Part shown: positions 1 to 11,504 of the stretch, one piece after another
How the letters are laid out: each line of letters begins with the position of its first letter
Numbering within the stretch: position 1 is the first letter of the stretch
Assembly: GCF_002906255.1 (NCBI RefSeq)
Contig: NZ_POTC01000012.1
Coordinates: forward strand, 1-64,000
Direction of reading: 5' to 3'
Length of the DNA: 64,000 bases
From: Novacetimonas maltaceti
GTDB lineage: Bacteria; Pseudomonadota; Alphaproteobacteria; Acetobacterales; Acetobacteraceae
Notes under the pieces: model-generated
What the model was told of the DNA's origin: nothing
The model's input: the letters and a program-made list of their open reading frames with translations, nothing else
Databases searched by the model: none
Translations under genes and position numbers: made by a program

Positions 1-714
1 GGGCAGGGGGACATGCAGGCGCTGGCCTTTACCCCACGCCAGGGCGCCATGCTGCCGCTTGATGCCCCCTTTGCCGATACATCGGGGCAGATCCGGCCGC
101 TTGGCGCCTTTCTGGGTCATGGGGCCACCATCGTGGCGATGGGATATTACGCCTGCCCCAACATGTGTGAGCTTGAGCGCCGGGACCTGCTCGATGCGCT
201 GGCGCGTGGGGGGCTGAAGACGCCGGCCGACTATACGCTGCTGGCTGTCAGCATCGACCCGGCGGAAACGGGGGCCATGGCGCGGCAGGCCCTGCGGGAG
301 GACATGGCCCGCTTTCCCGATCCCGGTGCAGGGCGGGGATGGCATTTCGTTACCGGCCCGGCCACCAGCATAGCGCGCCTGTCGCGTGCAGTGGGGTTTC
401 ATGCGCGCTATGACGCAAGGCTGCGCCAGTATCTCCACCCCATGGGGCTGGTGTTCATAACACCGGCGGGCGTGGTGTCGGGCTATGTGCTGGGGATTGG
501 CTACCGCCCGGACGACATACGCCAGGCCCTGTCCCATGCCGCGCGTGGCGGGCAGGCCCGTGCCGTGCCCATCCTGCTCCTGTGCTTCCATTATGACGAG
601 ACGACGGGGCGCTATACGCTGGCGGTCGAAAAGCTGCTGAAACTTGGCGGCGTGCTGACGGTGCTGATGCTGGGGGGCGTGGTGGGCATGGCCCACTGGC
701 GGGGGCAGCGATGA
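1..714 (+). CDS. SCO1/SenC-type copper chaperone (partial, 5' end outside window)
   Basis: The protein has a thioredoxin-like SCO fold and carries the CPNMC copper motif (Cys48 and Cys52, counting from the first visible Met at 13) and the third ligand His142 in YLHPMG. SCO proteins deliver copper to the CuA centre of cytochrome c oxidase subunit II, whose gene follows and overlaps this one by 4 bp (ATGA). The reading frame is open to the left edge, and the usual N-terminal signal or anchor is missing, so the true start is probably upstream. A hydrophobic segment near the C-terminus (about residues 210-228) followed by WRGQR suggests a C-terminal membrane anchor, as in SCO proteins encoded within oxidase operons. 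The family is certain; the completeness of the N-terminus is not. Confidence 0.88.
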   Translation, partial: GQGDMQALAFTPRQGAMLPLDAPFADTSGQIRPLGAFLGHGATIVAMGYYACPNMCELERRDLLDALARGGLKTPADYTLLAVSIDPAETGAMARQALREDMARFPDPGAGRGWHFVTGPATSIARLSRAVGFHARYDARLRQYLHPMGLVFITPAGVVSGYVLGIGYRPDDIRQALSHAARGGQARAVPILLLCFHYDETTGRYTLAVEKLLKLGGVLTVLMLGGVVGMAHWRGQR

Positions 715-1709
715 CCTGGCTGCCCGAAGCCTCGGCCCACGCCGCGAAGGTGGATATCCTGCTGGCGGGGCTGCTGCTCATCAGCCTGGCGGTGCTCGGG
801 CTGGTGTTCGGGCTGATGATGCTCAACATCATCCGTTTTCGCGTGGGAAGCCGGGTGCCCGTATCGCAGGAAACGGTGGCCCATAAAAGCTGGCGTTTCG
901 AGATCGGCTGGACAACGGCCACGCTGGTTGTCTTCTTCGCGCTTTTTGTGTGGGCGGCGCGGCTTTACGTGGTGGGGTTCCAGCCCCCTTCCGGTGCGAT
1001 CCAGATTTATGTGACGGGCAAGCAGTGGATGTGGAAGGTCCAGTATCCCGGCGGCCAGCGCGAGATCAATGCGCTGCACGTGCCACTGGGCCGGCCGGTG
1101 CAACTCCTGCTCACGTCGGAAGATGTCATCCATGATTTCTCGATCCCCGTGCTGCGGATCAAGCATGACGTCCTGCCCGGACGGTACCAGAGCCTGTGGT
1201 TCACCGCGACGAAGGAGGGGGCATTCCGTTTCTACTGCACGCAGTTCTGCGGCATCGGGCATTCGCGCATGACCGGCACCCTGATTGTCCTGACCCCGGG
1301 CGGATATGCACGATGGCTGGGCCAGACCCCGGCAAGCGGCAGTCTTGCGACCCGTGGGGAGGCCCTGTTCATCAGCAACGGATGCAGCGGCTGCCATGTG
1401 TCGCAGCTTTATGCCCCCGGCGCAGATGATACCGTCCGCGCGCCCTCCATGGTGGGGCTGTATGGCAGCGAGGTCACCGGGATGGATGGCCGGCGCCTGC
1501 GGGTGGACGACGCATTCCTGCATGACGCCATCGTGCATGCCGGGCCTGTGCGCGGGCTGGCGGAAACTTACACCACCCGCATGCCGTCTTATCATGGCGT
1601 GCTGGGGGAGGAGGAACTGGCCGCCCTGATTGCCTATATCCGTATCCTGTCGCCATCGCGCCCGCCGGGCATGGGGGGATCGGCCGCCAGCATGCGTGAG
1701 GGGGACTGA
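711..1709 (+). CDS. coxB: Cytochrome c oxidase subunit II with fused cytochrome c domain (caa3 type)
   Basis: This 332-aa protein has two transmembrane helices (about 14-40 and 68-88), then a periplasmic cupredoxin domain with the full CuA ligand set: His141, Cys176, Cys180, His184 and Met187 ([12 protein letters not shown]). A mono-haem cytochrome c domain follows, with CSGCH at 225-229. The fused haem domain defines caa3-type enzymes, which accept electrons through their own cytochrome c. The start ATG overlaps the SCO stop, and subunit I begins 4 bp after the stop. Acetic acid bacteria mainly use ubiquinol bo3 and bd oxidases, so a CuA-containing enzyme is noteworthy here. The terminal Gly/Ser-rich tail is low complexity. 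Confidence 0.95.
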   Translation: MTWLPEASAHAAKVDILLAGLLLISLAVLGLVFGLMMLNIIRFRVGSRVPVSQETVAHKSWRFEIGWTTATLVVFFALFVWAARLYVVGFQPPSGAIQIYVTGKQWMWKVQYPGGQREINALHVPLGRPVQLLLTSEDVIHDFSIPVLRIKHDVLPGRYQSLWFTATKEGAFRFYCTQFCGIGHSRMTGTLIVLTPGGYARWLGQTPASGSLATRGEALFISNGCSGCHVSQLYAPGADDTVRAPSMVGLYGSEVTGMDGRRLRVDDAFLHDAIVHAGPVRGLAETYTTRMPSYHGVLGEEELAALIAYIRILSPSRPPGMGGSAASMREGD

Positions 1710-1713
1710 CACC

Positions 1714-3355
<1,642 letters not shown>

Positions 3356-3363
<8 letters not shown>

Positions 3364-3988
3364 GCACCTCGCGCCCTATGACAGCCCGCAGCATCGTGAC
3401 GGGACGGCAATAGCGGGCATGTGGCTGTTCCTTGCCAGTGAAATCCTGCTGTTCGGGGGGCTGTTCCTGGTCTTCGTGGTCTATTCCCACACCCGTGCCG
3501 CAGGCTGGGCGCTGGGTGTGCGCCATACAGACCTTGTGACTGGCAGCATCAATACCGTGCTCCTGCTGGGCAGCAGCATGGTCTATACCCTTGGGGTCGA
3601 GGCCGCGCGCAACGGCAATGCGCGCGCGACCATCCGTGCCGGGATGGGGGCCGCGGCGCTGGGCGTGGCCTTCCTGTGCCTCAAGGGGTGGGAATGGCGT
3701 AGCGAACTGGACGGACACCTGTTCCCCGGTCCGGGATTTTCCCTTGCGGGTCCAGATGCAGGCGGGGCGCAGCTTTTCTACAGTTTCTATTTCCTGTCCA
3801 CCGCGCTGCATGGGCTGCACATGCTGGTGGGGATCGGGCTGATTGCCTGGGTCTGCGTGCGGGTTTACCGGGGGCGGGGGGCATCGCTGCAGGTCATGCC
3901 GGTGGAGGTCGTCGGCCTTTACTGGAGCTTTGTCGATCTGGTCTGGGTCCTGCTTTTCCCGGTCCTGTACCTGATCGGACGGGTGTGA
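3356..3988 (+). CDS. ctaE: Cytochrome c oxidase subunit III-like protein
   Basis: This 210-aa polytopic membrane protein has about five predicted helices and the subunit III hallmarks [15 protein letters not shown] near the N-terminus and [12 protein letters not shown] and [10 protein letters not shown] in the C-terminal half. The start chosen at 3356 (MSEHLAPYD) overlaps the subunit I stop by 8 bp, which indicates translational coupling; a longer frame opening at 3293 lies inside subunit I and lacks support. It has five helices rather than seven, as in bo3/caa3-type subunit III proteins. It belongs to the same operon as the SCO, subunit II and subunit I genes. Confidence 0.93.
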
Positions 3989-4302
3989 TGGCCGCCATCT
4001 TGTCATGCTGGGCGGTGCTGCTGGTACTGCTGGGGGTGGAACTGCTGCTGGCGGCGGCAGGGTCCGGATGGGGTGTGGGCGGGTGCGCCGGGCTGATGGC
4101 GCTGCTGGTTGCGTGTGGCTTCATGCGGATTGCCCGCGCCCCGGCGCTGGCCGCGATCTTTGCCATCGGTGGCCTGTTCTGGCTGTCGATCCTGCTGGCG
4201 CTGGGCAGCCTGGACAGTTTTACGCGCACCAATTTCCCCGTGGGCGATACGTTATCTTCCGCCGCGCATGACCCGCGTATCGTGCCCGACATCGCGCCCT
4301 GA
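3988..4302 (+). CDS. Small membrane subunit, cytochrome c oxidase subunit IV-like
   Basis: This protein of about 104 aa has three hydrophobic helices (roughly residues 5-25, 30-47 and 52-72) and a short polar tail. ATG 3988 overlaps the subunit III stop in a TGATG junction; a GTG at 3985 is an alternative start. Position at the end of the oxidase operon, size and topology match the subunit IV (CoxD/CtaF) family. Sequence similarity in this family is too low for a firm motif-based call, so the assignment rests largely on context. It would stabilise the CuB-containing core. Confidence 0.7.
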   Translation: MAAILSCWAVLLVLLGVELLLAAAGSGWGVGGCAGLMALLVACGFMRIARAPALAAIFAIGGLFWLSILLALGSLDSFTRTNFPVGDTLSSAAHDPRIVPDIAP

Positions 4303-4414
4303 TGTGAAATTACGTGTCCCGCGCCATAAACCGGCCCGCATGACGGGCGTTGTCTGACGTCGGAGCGCATATGCGGCATGCGGTGTCATGGCCGACAGGA
4401 AACAGGCAGGTGGC

Positions 4415-7400
4415 ATGAATGCAATCGTCCAACTGGCGCTTGCCCGTCCCTATACATTTGTCGTGATGGCCATCCTGATCGCCATGGCCGGTGTGCTTTG
4501 CGCCATCCGCACGCCCGAAGACATCTTTCCCGAGATCGGCATTCCCGTCATCGCGGTGGCGTGGACCTACAGCAACCTTTCGCCACAGGACATGTCGGGG
4601 CGTATCGAACTGCCGTTCCAGCGCGTACTGACCACCACGGTGAACAATATCGAACATATCGAGGGGCAGTCGCTGACCGGGATCGGGGTGACAAAGATCT
4701 TCTTCCAGCCGGGGATCGACGTGCGCGTCGCCAATGCGCAGGTCACCGCCATTGCCCAGACCATCCTGCGCCAGTTGCCCACCGGCACCACCCCGCCGCT
4801 GATCCTCAATTACAATGCCTCCACCGTGCCGATCGTGCAGCTTGCCCTGTCGGGGGAAGGCATGACCGAACAGCAGCTTTATGATTATGGCTTCAACTTC
4901 ATCCGCAACCGCCTGGTCACGGTTCCGGGCGCGGCCCTGCCCTATCCCTATGGTGGCCGCGTGCGCCAGATCCAGATGGACCTTGACCCCGCAAGGCTGC
5001 AGTCGCGCGGCGTATCGGCGCAGGATGTCGGCAATGCCCTGGGCAGCCAGACACAGATCACCCCCGCAGGTTTTGTGAAAATCGGTGAATACCAGTATAA
5101 TTTCCGGCTGAACAACGCGCCGCTTTCCGTCGAACTGCTCAACATGCTGCCCGTGCGCACAATCAACGTGGCGGTGGTGCGGGTGCGCGATGTCGCCCAT
5201 GTGCGTGACGGGTCCATGCCCCAGCAGAACGTGGTGCATGTCGATGGACAGCGTTCGGCGCTGATGACCGTGCTGAAATCGGGCGCGACCTCCACCATCG
5301 CCATCGTGGCCGGGATCAGGGCGATGATCCCCGATGCGACGCGTGGCCTGCCGAAACAGCTCAGGCTCAGGCCCGTCAATGACCAGTCGCTGTTCGTCCG
5401 CGCCGCCGTGGACGGGGTCATGCGCGAGGGGGCGATCGCGGCGGGACTGACCAGCCTGATGATCCTGCTGTTCCTTGGCTCGTGGCGCTCCACGCTGATT
5501 GTCGCGACCTCCATCCCGCTGTCGGTCATGGGGGCGATCGCGGCCCTGTCGGCACTGGGCGAGACGCTGAATGTCATGACGCTGGGCGGCCTTGCGCTGG
5601 CCGTGGGGATCCTGGTCGACGAGGCGACGGTCACGATCGAGAATATCGAGCGTCATCTGGAAATGGGCAAGGATGTCCATGCCGCCATCATTGACGGGTC
5701 GCAGGAGATCATTGTCCCGGCCTTTCTCTCGCTCCTGTGCATCTGCATCGTGTTCGTGCCGATGTTCTACCTGCCGGGGGTTGCGGGGTTCCTGTTCGTG
5801 CCGATGGCGCTGTCGGTCATGTTCGCCATGGTCATGTCCTTCATCCTGTCACGCACGCTGGTGCCGACCATGGCCATGTTCCTGCTGCGCCCGCATGGGG
5901 GGGCAGCAGCGCGGCATCAGGAAAACATCCTCGTCCGCTTCCAGCACGGTTTCGAACGGCGTTTCGAGGCGCTGCGCGGGCGCTACGGTGCGCTGCTGCA
6001 GGGCATTCTGGAGTATCGCGGCCGCTTCGTGGCCGGGTTCCTGTGCTTTGCCGCGCTGAGCATGGGTCTGCTTCCGTTCCTTGGCCGCAACTTCTTCCCG
6101 CAGGTCGACGCGGGTTCGATGACGCTGCATGTGCGGGGCCCCGTTGGCATGCGCATGGAGGAGACATCGGCCCTGTTCCAGCGCATCGAAAAGCAGATAC
6201 GCCAGCGGGTCCCGGCGGCCGAACTTGATTCCATCGCCGACAATATCGGCCTGCCCACCAGCGCCATCAACACTGCCTATAACGCGTCAGGCACGATCGG
6301 GCCGCAGGATGGCGACATCCTTGTCGCACTGAAGGAAAACCACCGCCCGACCGCGCGGTACATCCATATCCTGCGCCGCGAACTGCCCCGTGCCTTCCCG
6401 GAGGCCAGTTTTGCCTTCCTGCCATCGGACATCACGACGCAGATCCTCAATTTCGGCGCCCCGGCCCCGATCGACATCCAGGTTTCCGGCCCGGACCCGG
6501 ACGAGACACGGCAGTTCGCAGGCCGCATCCTGCGCGCCATCCGCCGCATTGATGGCGTGGTCGATGCCCGCATCCAGCAGCCCGGCCATTATCCCGAACT
6601 GCGTTTCGAGGCGGACCGCACCCGCATCAGCCAGCTTGGCCTGACGGAAGGCGACGTCACCACCTCCATCGCGACCTCCATTGCCGGGACCGTGCAGACC
6701 GCCCCGCTTTACTGGCTGGATCCGCACAGCATGGTGACCTATCCCATCGCGGTGCAGATGCCCGAATACCGCATCGGTTCGCTGGCGGATATCATCGGCC
6801 TGCCCGTAACCGGGGCGTCAACCACACAGTTGCAGGTGCTTGGCGCGCTTGGCACGATTACACGCGGCACGACGTCACCGGTGGAGGCGCAGTACAACAT
6901 CCGCCCGCTCATCGATGTTTTCGCCGGTGGGGACGGGCGCGACCTGGGGGGCATCGCATCGGACGTGCTGGCGGCCCTGCATCGGCTTGAACATGACCGG
7001 CCCGGGACCGTCACGGTCACGCTGCGCGGGCAGTACCAGGCCATGACCACCGCATTTTCGGGCATGGGGTTCGGGCTGCTGGGCGCAATCGTGCTGATCT
7101 ACCTGCTCATCGTCATCAATTTCCAGAGCTGGACCGACCCGTGCATCGTCGTCCTCGCGCTGCCGGGGGCGCTTGCGGGGATATGCTGGATGCTGTTCGC
7201 AACGCATACCCCGCTCTCCGTTCCCGCGCTGACGGGGGCGATCATGTGCATGGGGGTGGGGACGGCCAATTCCATCCTTGTCATCACCTTCTGCCGCGAA
7301 CAGCTGGCGGAACATGGCGATGCGCTCCAGGCGGCCCTGAACGCGGGGCGCACCCGCCTGCGGCCCGTCATCATGACGGCGCTTGCCATGGTCATCGGCA

Positions 7401-7582
7401 TGCTGCCCATGGCGCTGGGGCTGGGTGAAGGGGGGGAGCAGAATGCACCGCTGGGGCGGGCCGTGATCGGCGGCCTGATATTCGCTACCTGCGCCTCCCT
7501 GTTTTTCGTGCCGACGCTGTTTGCCGTCATATATGACCGGCGCGCACGCCACGGTCATGGCGGGGCGCGCGCCCATGGCTGA
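4415..7582 (+). CDS. RND (HAE1/AcrB-like) efflux pump permease
   Basis: This is a proton-driven inner-membrane drug or metabolite exporter of about 1,055 aa. The N-terminus (NAIVQLALARPYTFVVMAIL) is the typical first helix. The TM4 region reads GILVDEATVTIENIERH, with a single acidic relay Asp followed by Glu where AcrB has two adjacent Asp residues, and the C-terminal half has the usual repeat (GVGTANSILVITF, then RLRPVIMTALAMVIGMLPMAL). An in-frame ATG at 4388 exists, but ATG 4415 is preceded by AGGTGG and matches the family N-terminus. The gene is the first of a pump-adaptor-outer membrane operon with overlapping junctions. The substrate cannot be read from sequence. Confidence 0.93.
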   Translation: MNAIVQLALARPYTFVVMAILIAMAGVLCAIRTPEDIFPEIGIPVIAVAWTYSNLSPQDMSGRIELPFQRVLTTTVNNIEHIEGQSLTGIGVTKIFFQPGIDVRVANAQVTAIAQTILRQLPTGTTPPLILNYNASTVPIVQLALSGEGMTEQQLYDYGFNFIRNRLVTVPGAALPYPYGGRVRQIQMDLDPARLQSRGVSAQDVGNALGSQTQITPAGFVKIGEYQYNFRLNNAPLSVELLNMLPVRTINVAVVRVRDVAHVRDGSMPQQNVVHVDGQRSALMTVLKSGATSTIAIVAGIRAMIPDATRGLPKQLRLRPVNDQSLFVRAAVDGVMREGAIAAGLTSLMILLFLGSWRSTLIVATSIPLSVMGAIAALSALGETLNVMTLGGLALAVGILVDEATVTIENIERHLEMGKDVHAAIIDGSQEIIVPAFLSLLCICIVFVPMFYLPGVAGFLFVPMALSVMFAMVMSFILSRTLVPTMAMFLLRPHGGAAARHQENILVRFQHGFERRFEALRGRYGALLQGILEYRGRFVAGFLCFAALSMGLLPFLGRNFFPQVDAGSMTLHVRGPVGMRMEETSALFQRIEKQIRQRVPAAELDSIADNIGLPTSAINTAYNASGTIGPQDGDILVALKENHRPTARYIHILRRELPRAFPEASFAFLPSDITTQILNFGAPAPIDIQVSGPDPDETRQFAGRILRAIRRIDGVVDARIQQPGHYPELRFEADRTRISQLGLTEGDVTTSIATSIAGTVQTAPLYWLDPHSMVTYPIAVQMPEYRIGSLADIIGLPVTGASTTQLQVLGALGTITRGTTSPVEAQYNIRPLIDVFAGGDGRDLGGIASDVLAALHRLEHDRPGTVTVTLRGQYQAMTTAFSGMGFGLLGAIVLIYLLIVINFQSWTDPCIVVLALPGALAGICWMLFATHTPLSVPALTGAIMCMGVGTANSILVITFCREQLAEHGDALQAALNAGRTRLRPVIMTALAMVIGMLPMALGLGEGGEQNAPLGRAVIGGLIFATCASLFFVPTLFAVIYDRRARHGHGGARAHG

Positions 7583-8747
7583 CACCCATGTTGCCGTCCA
7601 TGCCGGGCCCCGGCCCCGCCTGCGCCGGATCGTCCTTGGCGGGGCATGCGTTTTCGGCATCATCGTGGTGACGGGAACGCTCACGCGGCTGCATGAATGC
7701 CGCAGCCTCCATGCCAGCAATGTCGCGGCGCTGGTGCCCAGCGTGAATGTCGTGCATCCGGGCGGGCAGGCCGTGGACACGCTGGTCCTGCCCGGCATCC
7801 TGCAGGCATGGTACAGCGCACCCGTCTATGCACGGACCAGTGGCTACCTGCGGCAATGGTATGTCGATATCGGGCAGAAAGTGGCGGCGGGACAGGTTCT
7901 GGCGGAAATCGATACGCCCGAAGTCGACCTCCAGCTGGCCGGTGCAAAGGCCGCGCTGGGCACCCGCACCGCGCAGCGCGACCTTGCGCGGATTACGTCG
8001 CGCCGGTGGGACCGGCTGAATGCCCAGAATGCCGTATCACAACAGGAAACGGACGAACGCCGTGGCAACCTTGCCGCCAGCGAGGCCACACGCCACGAGG
8101 CCGCCGCCGAGGTCGAGCGGCTTGAAACGCTTTCGGCCTTCAAGCGCATCATTGCCCCCTTCGCCGGGGTGGTGAGCAGTCGCGCGACCGACATCGGCGC
8201 CCTGATCGTGGCGGGAACGGCGGCCAGCCAGCCGCTTTTTACCGTATCGGACGTCACCCGCCTGCGGCTTTATGTACGTGTGCCGCAGGCCTATGCCGCG
8301 CGGATGCACGAGGGATTCGTCGCGCACTTCACGGTGCCGGATTACCGTAACCGGCAGTTCGGGGCGCGGCTGCTTCATTCTTCGGACGCGGTTGATCCCC
8401 AGTCGGGCACGATGCTGGTGCAGCTTGTCTATGACAACGGCGAAAACCTTCTCAAGCCGGGGGCTTATGCCCAGATCGCCTTTACATTCCATGGCCCCGG
8501 ACCACAGGCGCCCCCCACTGTGCGCATTCCTGCCAGCAGCCTGCTTTTCCGCCGCGACGGGACAACCGTGGCGGTCGTCGATGCGCAGGACCATGTCAGG
8601 ATAAGGCCCGTCTCGATCCTGATCGACTTCGGAACCGAACTGGAGGTCACGGGGCTTACGCCACGCGACAGGATCATCACCAACCCGCCCGATGACATCG
8701 GGGACGGGGACCCCGTCCGGCCGCGTGAGGGCGGGCATGGTGCCTGA
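7575..8747 (+). CDS. RND efflux periplasmic adaptor (membrane fusion protein)
   Basis: This HlyD/AcrA-type adaptor of about 390 aa has an N-terminal membrane anchor (RIVLGGACVFGIIVVTG), a split lipoyl domain (TSGYLRQWYVDIGQKVAAGQVLAEID, resuming at FKRIIAPFAGVVSSR), an intervening Ala-rich alpha-hairpin with few heptads, and a beta-barrel and membrane-proximal domain. The start at 7575 overlaps the pump gene by 8 bp, and an in-frame ATG at 7557 is a possible alternative. The protein links the RND pump to the outer-membrane channel encoded next. Confidence 0.92.
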   Translation: MADTHVAVHAGPRPRLRRIVLGGACVFGIIVVTGTLTRLHECRSLHASNVAALVPSVNVVHPGGQAVDTLVLPGILQAWYSAPVYARTSGYLRQWYVDIGQKVAAGQVLAEIDTPEVDLQLAGAKAALGTRTAQRDLARITSRRWDRLNAQNAVSQQETDERRGNLAASEATRHEAAAEVERLETLSAFKRIIAPFAGVVSSRATDIGALIVAGTAASQPLFTVSDVTRLRLYVRVPQAYAARMHEGFVAHFTVPDYRNRQFGARLLHSSDAVDPQSGTMLVQLVYDNGENLLKPGAYAQIAFTFHGPGPQAPPTVRIPASSLLFRRDGTTVAVVDAQDHVRIRPVSILIDFGTELEVTGLTPRDRIITNPPDDIGDGDPVRPREGGHGA

Positions 8748-10155
8748 ACGCGGCCGGGTGGTCCTGCTCTGCCTCGGGCTGCTGTGTGGCTGCGACCTCA
8801 GCCCCCGTTACCACAGGCCCGCATTGTCCGGCGTTCCCGCCACGTTCAGGGAAACCGGCATCTGGACCCCGGCACAACCCGCCGATGCGCTGCCGCGCGG
8901 CGCATGGTGGTCGGTCATGGGAGACGGGGCCTTGAACGTGCTGGAGGAGCGGATCGAACATGACAGTCCGCAACTGGCCGCCGCCACGGCGCGATATGAC
9001 GAGGCGCGCGCACTGGTCCGGCGGGCACGGGCCGAGTTCTTTCCCCAGATCGATGCAACCGCCAGCGCCCGGCGTGAACGGACCCTCTTTCCCGCCACGG
9101 GCAGTTATTACGAATATCATGATTTCGAAACCGGCGGCACCGTCTCGTGGGAGCCGGACATCTGGGGGCGCATCCGCAATCTGGTCAGGGCGGCGCGGGC
9201 CAATGCACAGGCCAGTGCCGCCGACCTCGCCGCGATCCGCCTCAGCCTGCAGGGCGAACTGGGCGATGATTATTTCCAGCTTCGTGGTCTGGATGCCCGC
9301 ATCAGCCTGCTGCAAAAGACCACAGGCGCCTATTCGGCCGCGCTGGACCTGACGACAGCGCGTTTTGCCGGCGGGGCCGCGAACGAAATGGACGTAGGCC
9401 GCGCCCGCACGCAGTTGGCCACGACACAGTCCCGACTGGAACAGCAGGTGGCGGATCGCGCGCTGGTGGAACATGCCATTGCCGTGCTGGTGGGCGCGCA
9501 GCCTTCCACATTTTCAATCCCACCGGTGGATGACCTGCCGCCCGTGCCGGTCATTCCCGTCATCGCCCCCGCCCGCCTGCTGCAACGCAGGCCCGATGTC
9601 GCATCGGCGGAACGGCACATGGCCGCGGCAAACGCCCGGATCGGCGTGGCGCGGGCGGCGTTCTTTCCCAACATCACGCTTGGGGCGACGGGGGGATCGG
9701 AAACCACGGCCGGCATGCTGGCCTCCGCCGGGAGTGGCGTATGGGCGCTTGGCCCGGCGCTGGCGACGCTGGCGATATTCGACGGCGGGCGGCGGTTCGC
9801 CAACCTTTCCCTGACCCATGCGGAATATGCACAGGCCGCAGCCGGTTACCGGCAGACGGCACTGACGGCCTTCCGGGAGGTGGAAGACCAGCTTGCGCTG
9901 CTCAACCATCTGGCCGATGCCGCCGCCCGGCAGGAAGAAGGCGTGGTGGCGGCCACGCGCACCGATCAGCTGGCCGCGATCCGGTACCGCGAGGGGGCCG
10001 TTGACTACCTTCAGGTCGTCATTGCCCAGACGGCGGAATTACAGGCGCGCGAAGACCTGATTACGGTCAATACGCGCCGGCTGATGAGTGGCATCGACCT
10101 TGTGCGGGCCATGGGCGGCGGCTGGGGCGCCCATGATGGGGCAAAAGGAACCTGA
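8737..10155 (+). CDS. Outer-membrane efflux lipoprotein, NodT family
   Basis: This protein of about 472 aa is a TolC-like channel of the OprM/NodT group. The N-terminus has a short signal peptide ending in a lipobox (LGLLCGC), so it is probably a lipoprotein, followed by the typical SPRYHRPA and ARGAWWSVMGD region. Two outer-membrane efflux repeats follow, with long helices (for example ARTQLATTQSRLEQQVADRALVEHAIAVLVG) and the ARLLQRRPDV motif that begins the second repeat. The start at 8737 overlaps the adaptor by 11 bp, which supports one operon. A terminator-like hairpin lies just after its stop. Confidence 0.93.
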   Translation: MVPERGRVVLLCLGLLCGCDLSPRYHRPALSGVPATFRETGIWTPAQPADALPRGAWWSVMGDGALNVLEERIEHDSPQLAAATARYDEARALVRRARAEFFPQIDATASARRERTLFPATGSYYEYHDFETGGTVSWEPDIWGRIRNLVRAARANAQASAADLAAIRLSLQGELGDDYFQLRGLDARISLLQKTTGAYSAALDLTTARFAGGAANEMDVGRARTQLATTQSRLEQQVADRALVEHAIAVLVGAQPSTFSIPPVDDLPPVPVIPVIAPARLLQRRPDVASAERHMAAANARIGVARAAFFPNITLGATGGSETTAGMLASAGSGVWALGPALATLAIFDGGRRFANLSLTHAEYAQAAAGYRQTALTAFREVEDQLALLNHLADAAARQEEGVVAATRTDQLAAIRYREGAVDYLQVVIAQTAELQAREDLITVNTRRLMSGIDLVRAMGGGWGAHDGAKGT

Positions 10156-10183
10156 AGGCCCCGCGCATCCCGGGGAACCTTTT
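10155..10183 (+). terminator. Rho-independent-like terminator of the RND operon
   Basis: Immediately after the outer-membrane protein stop, AAGG-CCCCG and CGGGG-AA-CCTT pair around a 7-nt loop, followed by TTTT at 10180-10183. The position fits the end of the efflux operon. Confidence 0.5.
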
Positions 10184-10274
10184 GGTGAACAGGGCACGAA
10201 AAGATGCCGGATTGCCTTTTGCCGCGTTTGCCAACAGCGTGTGGAACCCATGCTCATTTACGGAGGAACAGAAG

Positions 10275-11339
10275 ATGTCTCACAGGGCGCTTGTCATCGG
10301 GGCGACGGGAATTGTCGGCCAGAACCTTGCCAACCGTCTCGTGGCGGAGGGATGGACCGTCCATGGCCTTGCACGGCAGGTCGGGCACATGCTGGGTACC
10401 GTCATCCCGGTTGCCGCTGATGCGCTGGACCCGGCCTCGCTGCGCGCGGCACTGGCGGATGTCGTGCCCACGCATGTGTTTTTCACCACATGGACCCGCC
10501 GCGCAACCGAAAAGGAAAACTGTGCCGCCAACAGCGCGATGCTGCGTAATGTGTTCGACGCCCTGCCGGAACCGCAGGCGCTGGTCCATTGCAGCCTTGT
10601 CACGGGACTGAAGCATTATCTGGGGCCGTTCGAGGCCTATGCGCAGGGCACCCCGCCGCAGACGCCCTTTCGTGAATGCATGCCCCGTCTGGATGTCGAA
10701 AACTTCTACTATGCGCAGGAAGACGTGCTGTTCGAGGCCGCCGGCAGGCATGGCTTTGCATGGACGGTCCACCGCCCGCATACGGTAATCGGATATGCCA
10801 TCGGCAACCTGATGAACATGGGTACCACGCTTGCGGTCTATGCCACGCTGTGCCGGGAGGAGGGGCTGCCTTTCGTCTTTCCCGGCTCCCCCATGCAATG
10901 GAACGGCCTGACCGATGTCACGGACGCCCGCCAGCTTGCCAGCCAGATCCTGTGGGCCGCCACCAGTCCTGCCGGGCGCAACAGGGCGTTCAACGTGGTC
11001 AATGGCGACGTGTTCCGCTGGAACTGGCTGTGGCCGGTGCTGGCGGAATGGTTCGGCATCACGGCTGCGGCCTATCCCGGCCATGCCACATCGCTTGAAC
11101 GGGTGCTGGCGGGCAGGGAGGCGCAATGGGCGGCCATCGCAGGGCGGCATGGCCTGCGCGAGACGGCACTCGCCCGCCTGGCCTCGCCATGGCATACGGA
11201 TGCCGATCTCGGCCGGCCGGTCGAATGCGTGACCGACATGAGCCTGAGCCGCAGGCTCGGCTTTACCGGCTATCGATACACGCCGGACTCGTTCTTCGAC
11301 CTGTTCGAACGCCTGCGTGCGGAGCGTTACATTCCCTGA
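10275..11339 (+). CDS. PRISE-type SDR (progesterone 5-beta-reductase/iridoid synthase-like)
   Basis: This 354-aa NAD(P)H-dependent oxidoreductase starts with a Rossmann motif (LVIGATGIVGQNL). It contains features of the PRISE branch of atypical short-chain dehydrogenases: NFYYAQEDVLFEAA, where the Tyr replaces the usual YxxxK arrangement, plus TVHRPHTVIGYA and NVVNGDVFRWNWLWPVLAEWFG. Such enzymes reduce enones or related substrates; the bacterial substrates are mostly unknown. ATG 10275 has a strong GGAGGAA site 7 nt upstream, while the longer frame from 10182 has none. It appears to be a single-gene unit between the efflux operon and the MscS gene. Confidence 0.85.
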   Translation: MSHRALVIGATGIVGQNLANRLVAEGWTVHGLARQVGHMLGTVIPVAADALDPASLRAALADVVPTHVFFTTWTRRATEKENCAANSAMLRNVFDALPEPQALVHCSLVTGLKHYLGPFEAYAQGTPPQTPFRECMPRLDVENFYYAQEDVLFEAAGRHGFAWTVHRPHTVIGYAIGNLMNMGTTLAVYATLCREEGLPFVFPGSPMQWNGLTDVTDARQLASQILWAATSPAGRNRAFNVVNGDVFRWNWLWPVLAEWFGITAAAYPGHATSLERVLAGREAQWAAIAGRHGLRETALARLASPWHTDADLGRPVECVTDMSLSRRLGFTGYRYTPDSFFDLFERLRAERYIP

Positions 11340-11504
11340 TCCGGCGCCTGCCAGACATTGCGCCAAGAAGGGCAGGGGCGTCCTGAAATTATCTTGTAAG
11401 GGCATGGTGGTGACGGCCGTGCCCAAACCCCTTACCCTATGACCGGAAATGGGCGGCCTGTGCCGTCACGTGGCGCAGGCACAAGATCAGGTCAAGGATA
11501 GCCA

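Noticed and set aside
4310-5680. 456-codon minus-strand frame under the RND pump start
   Set aside because: It overlaps a well-supported transporter and has no motif.
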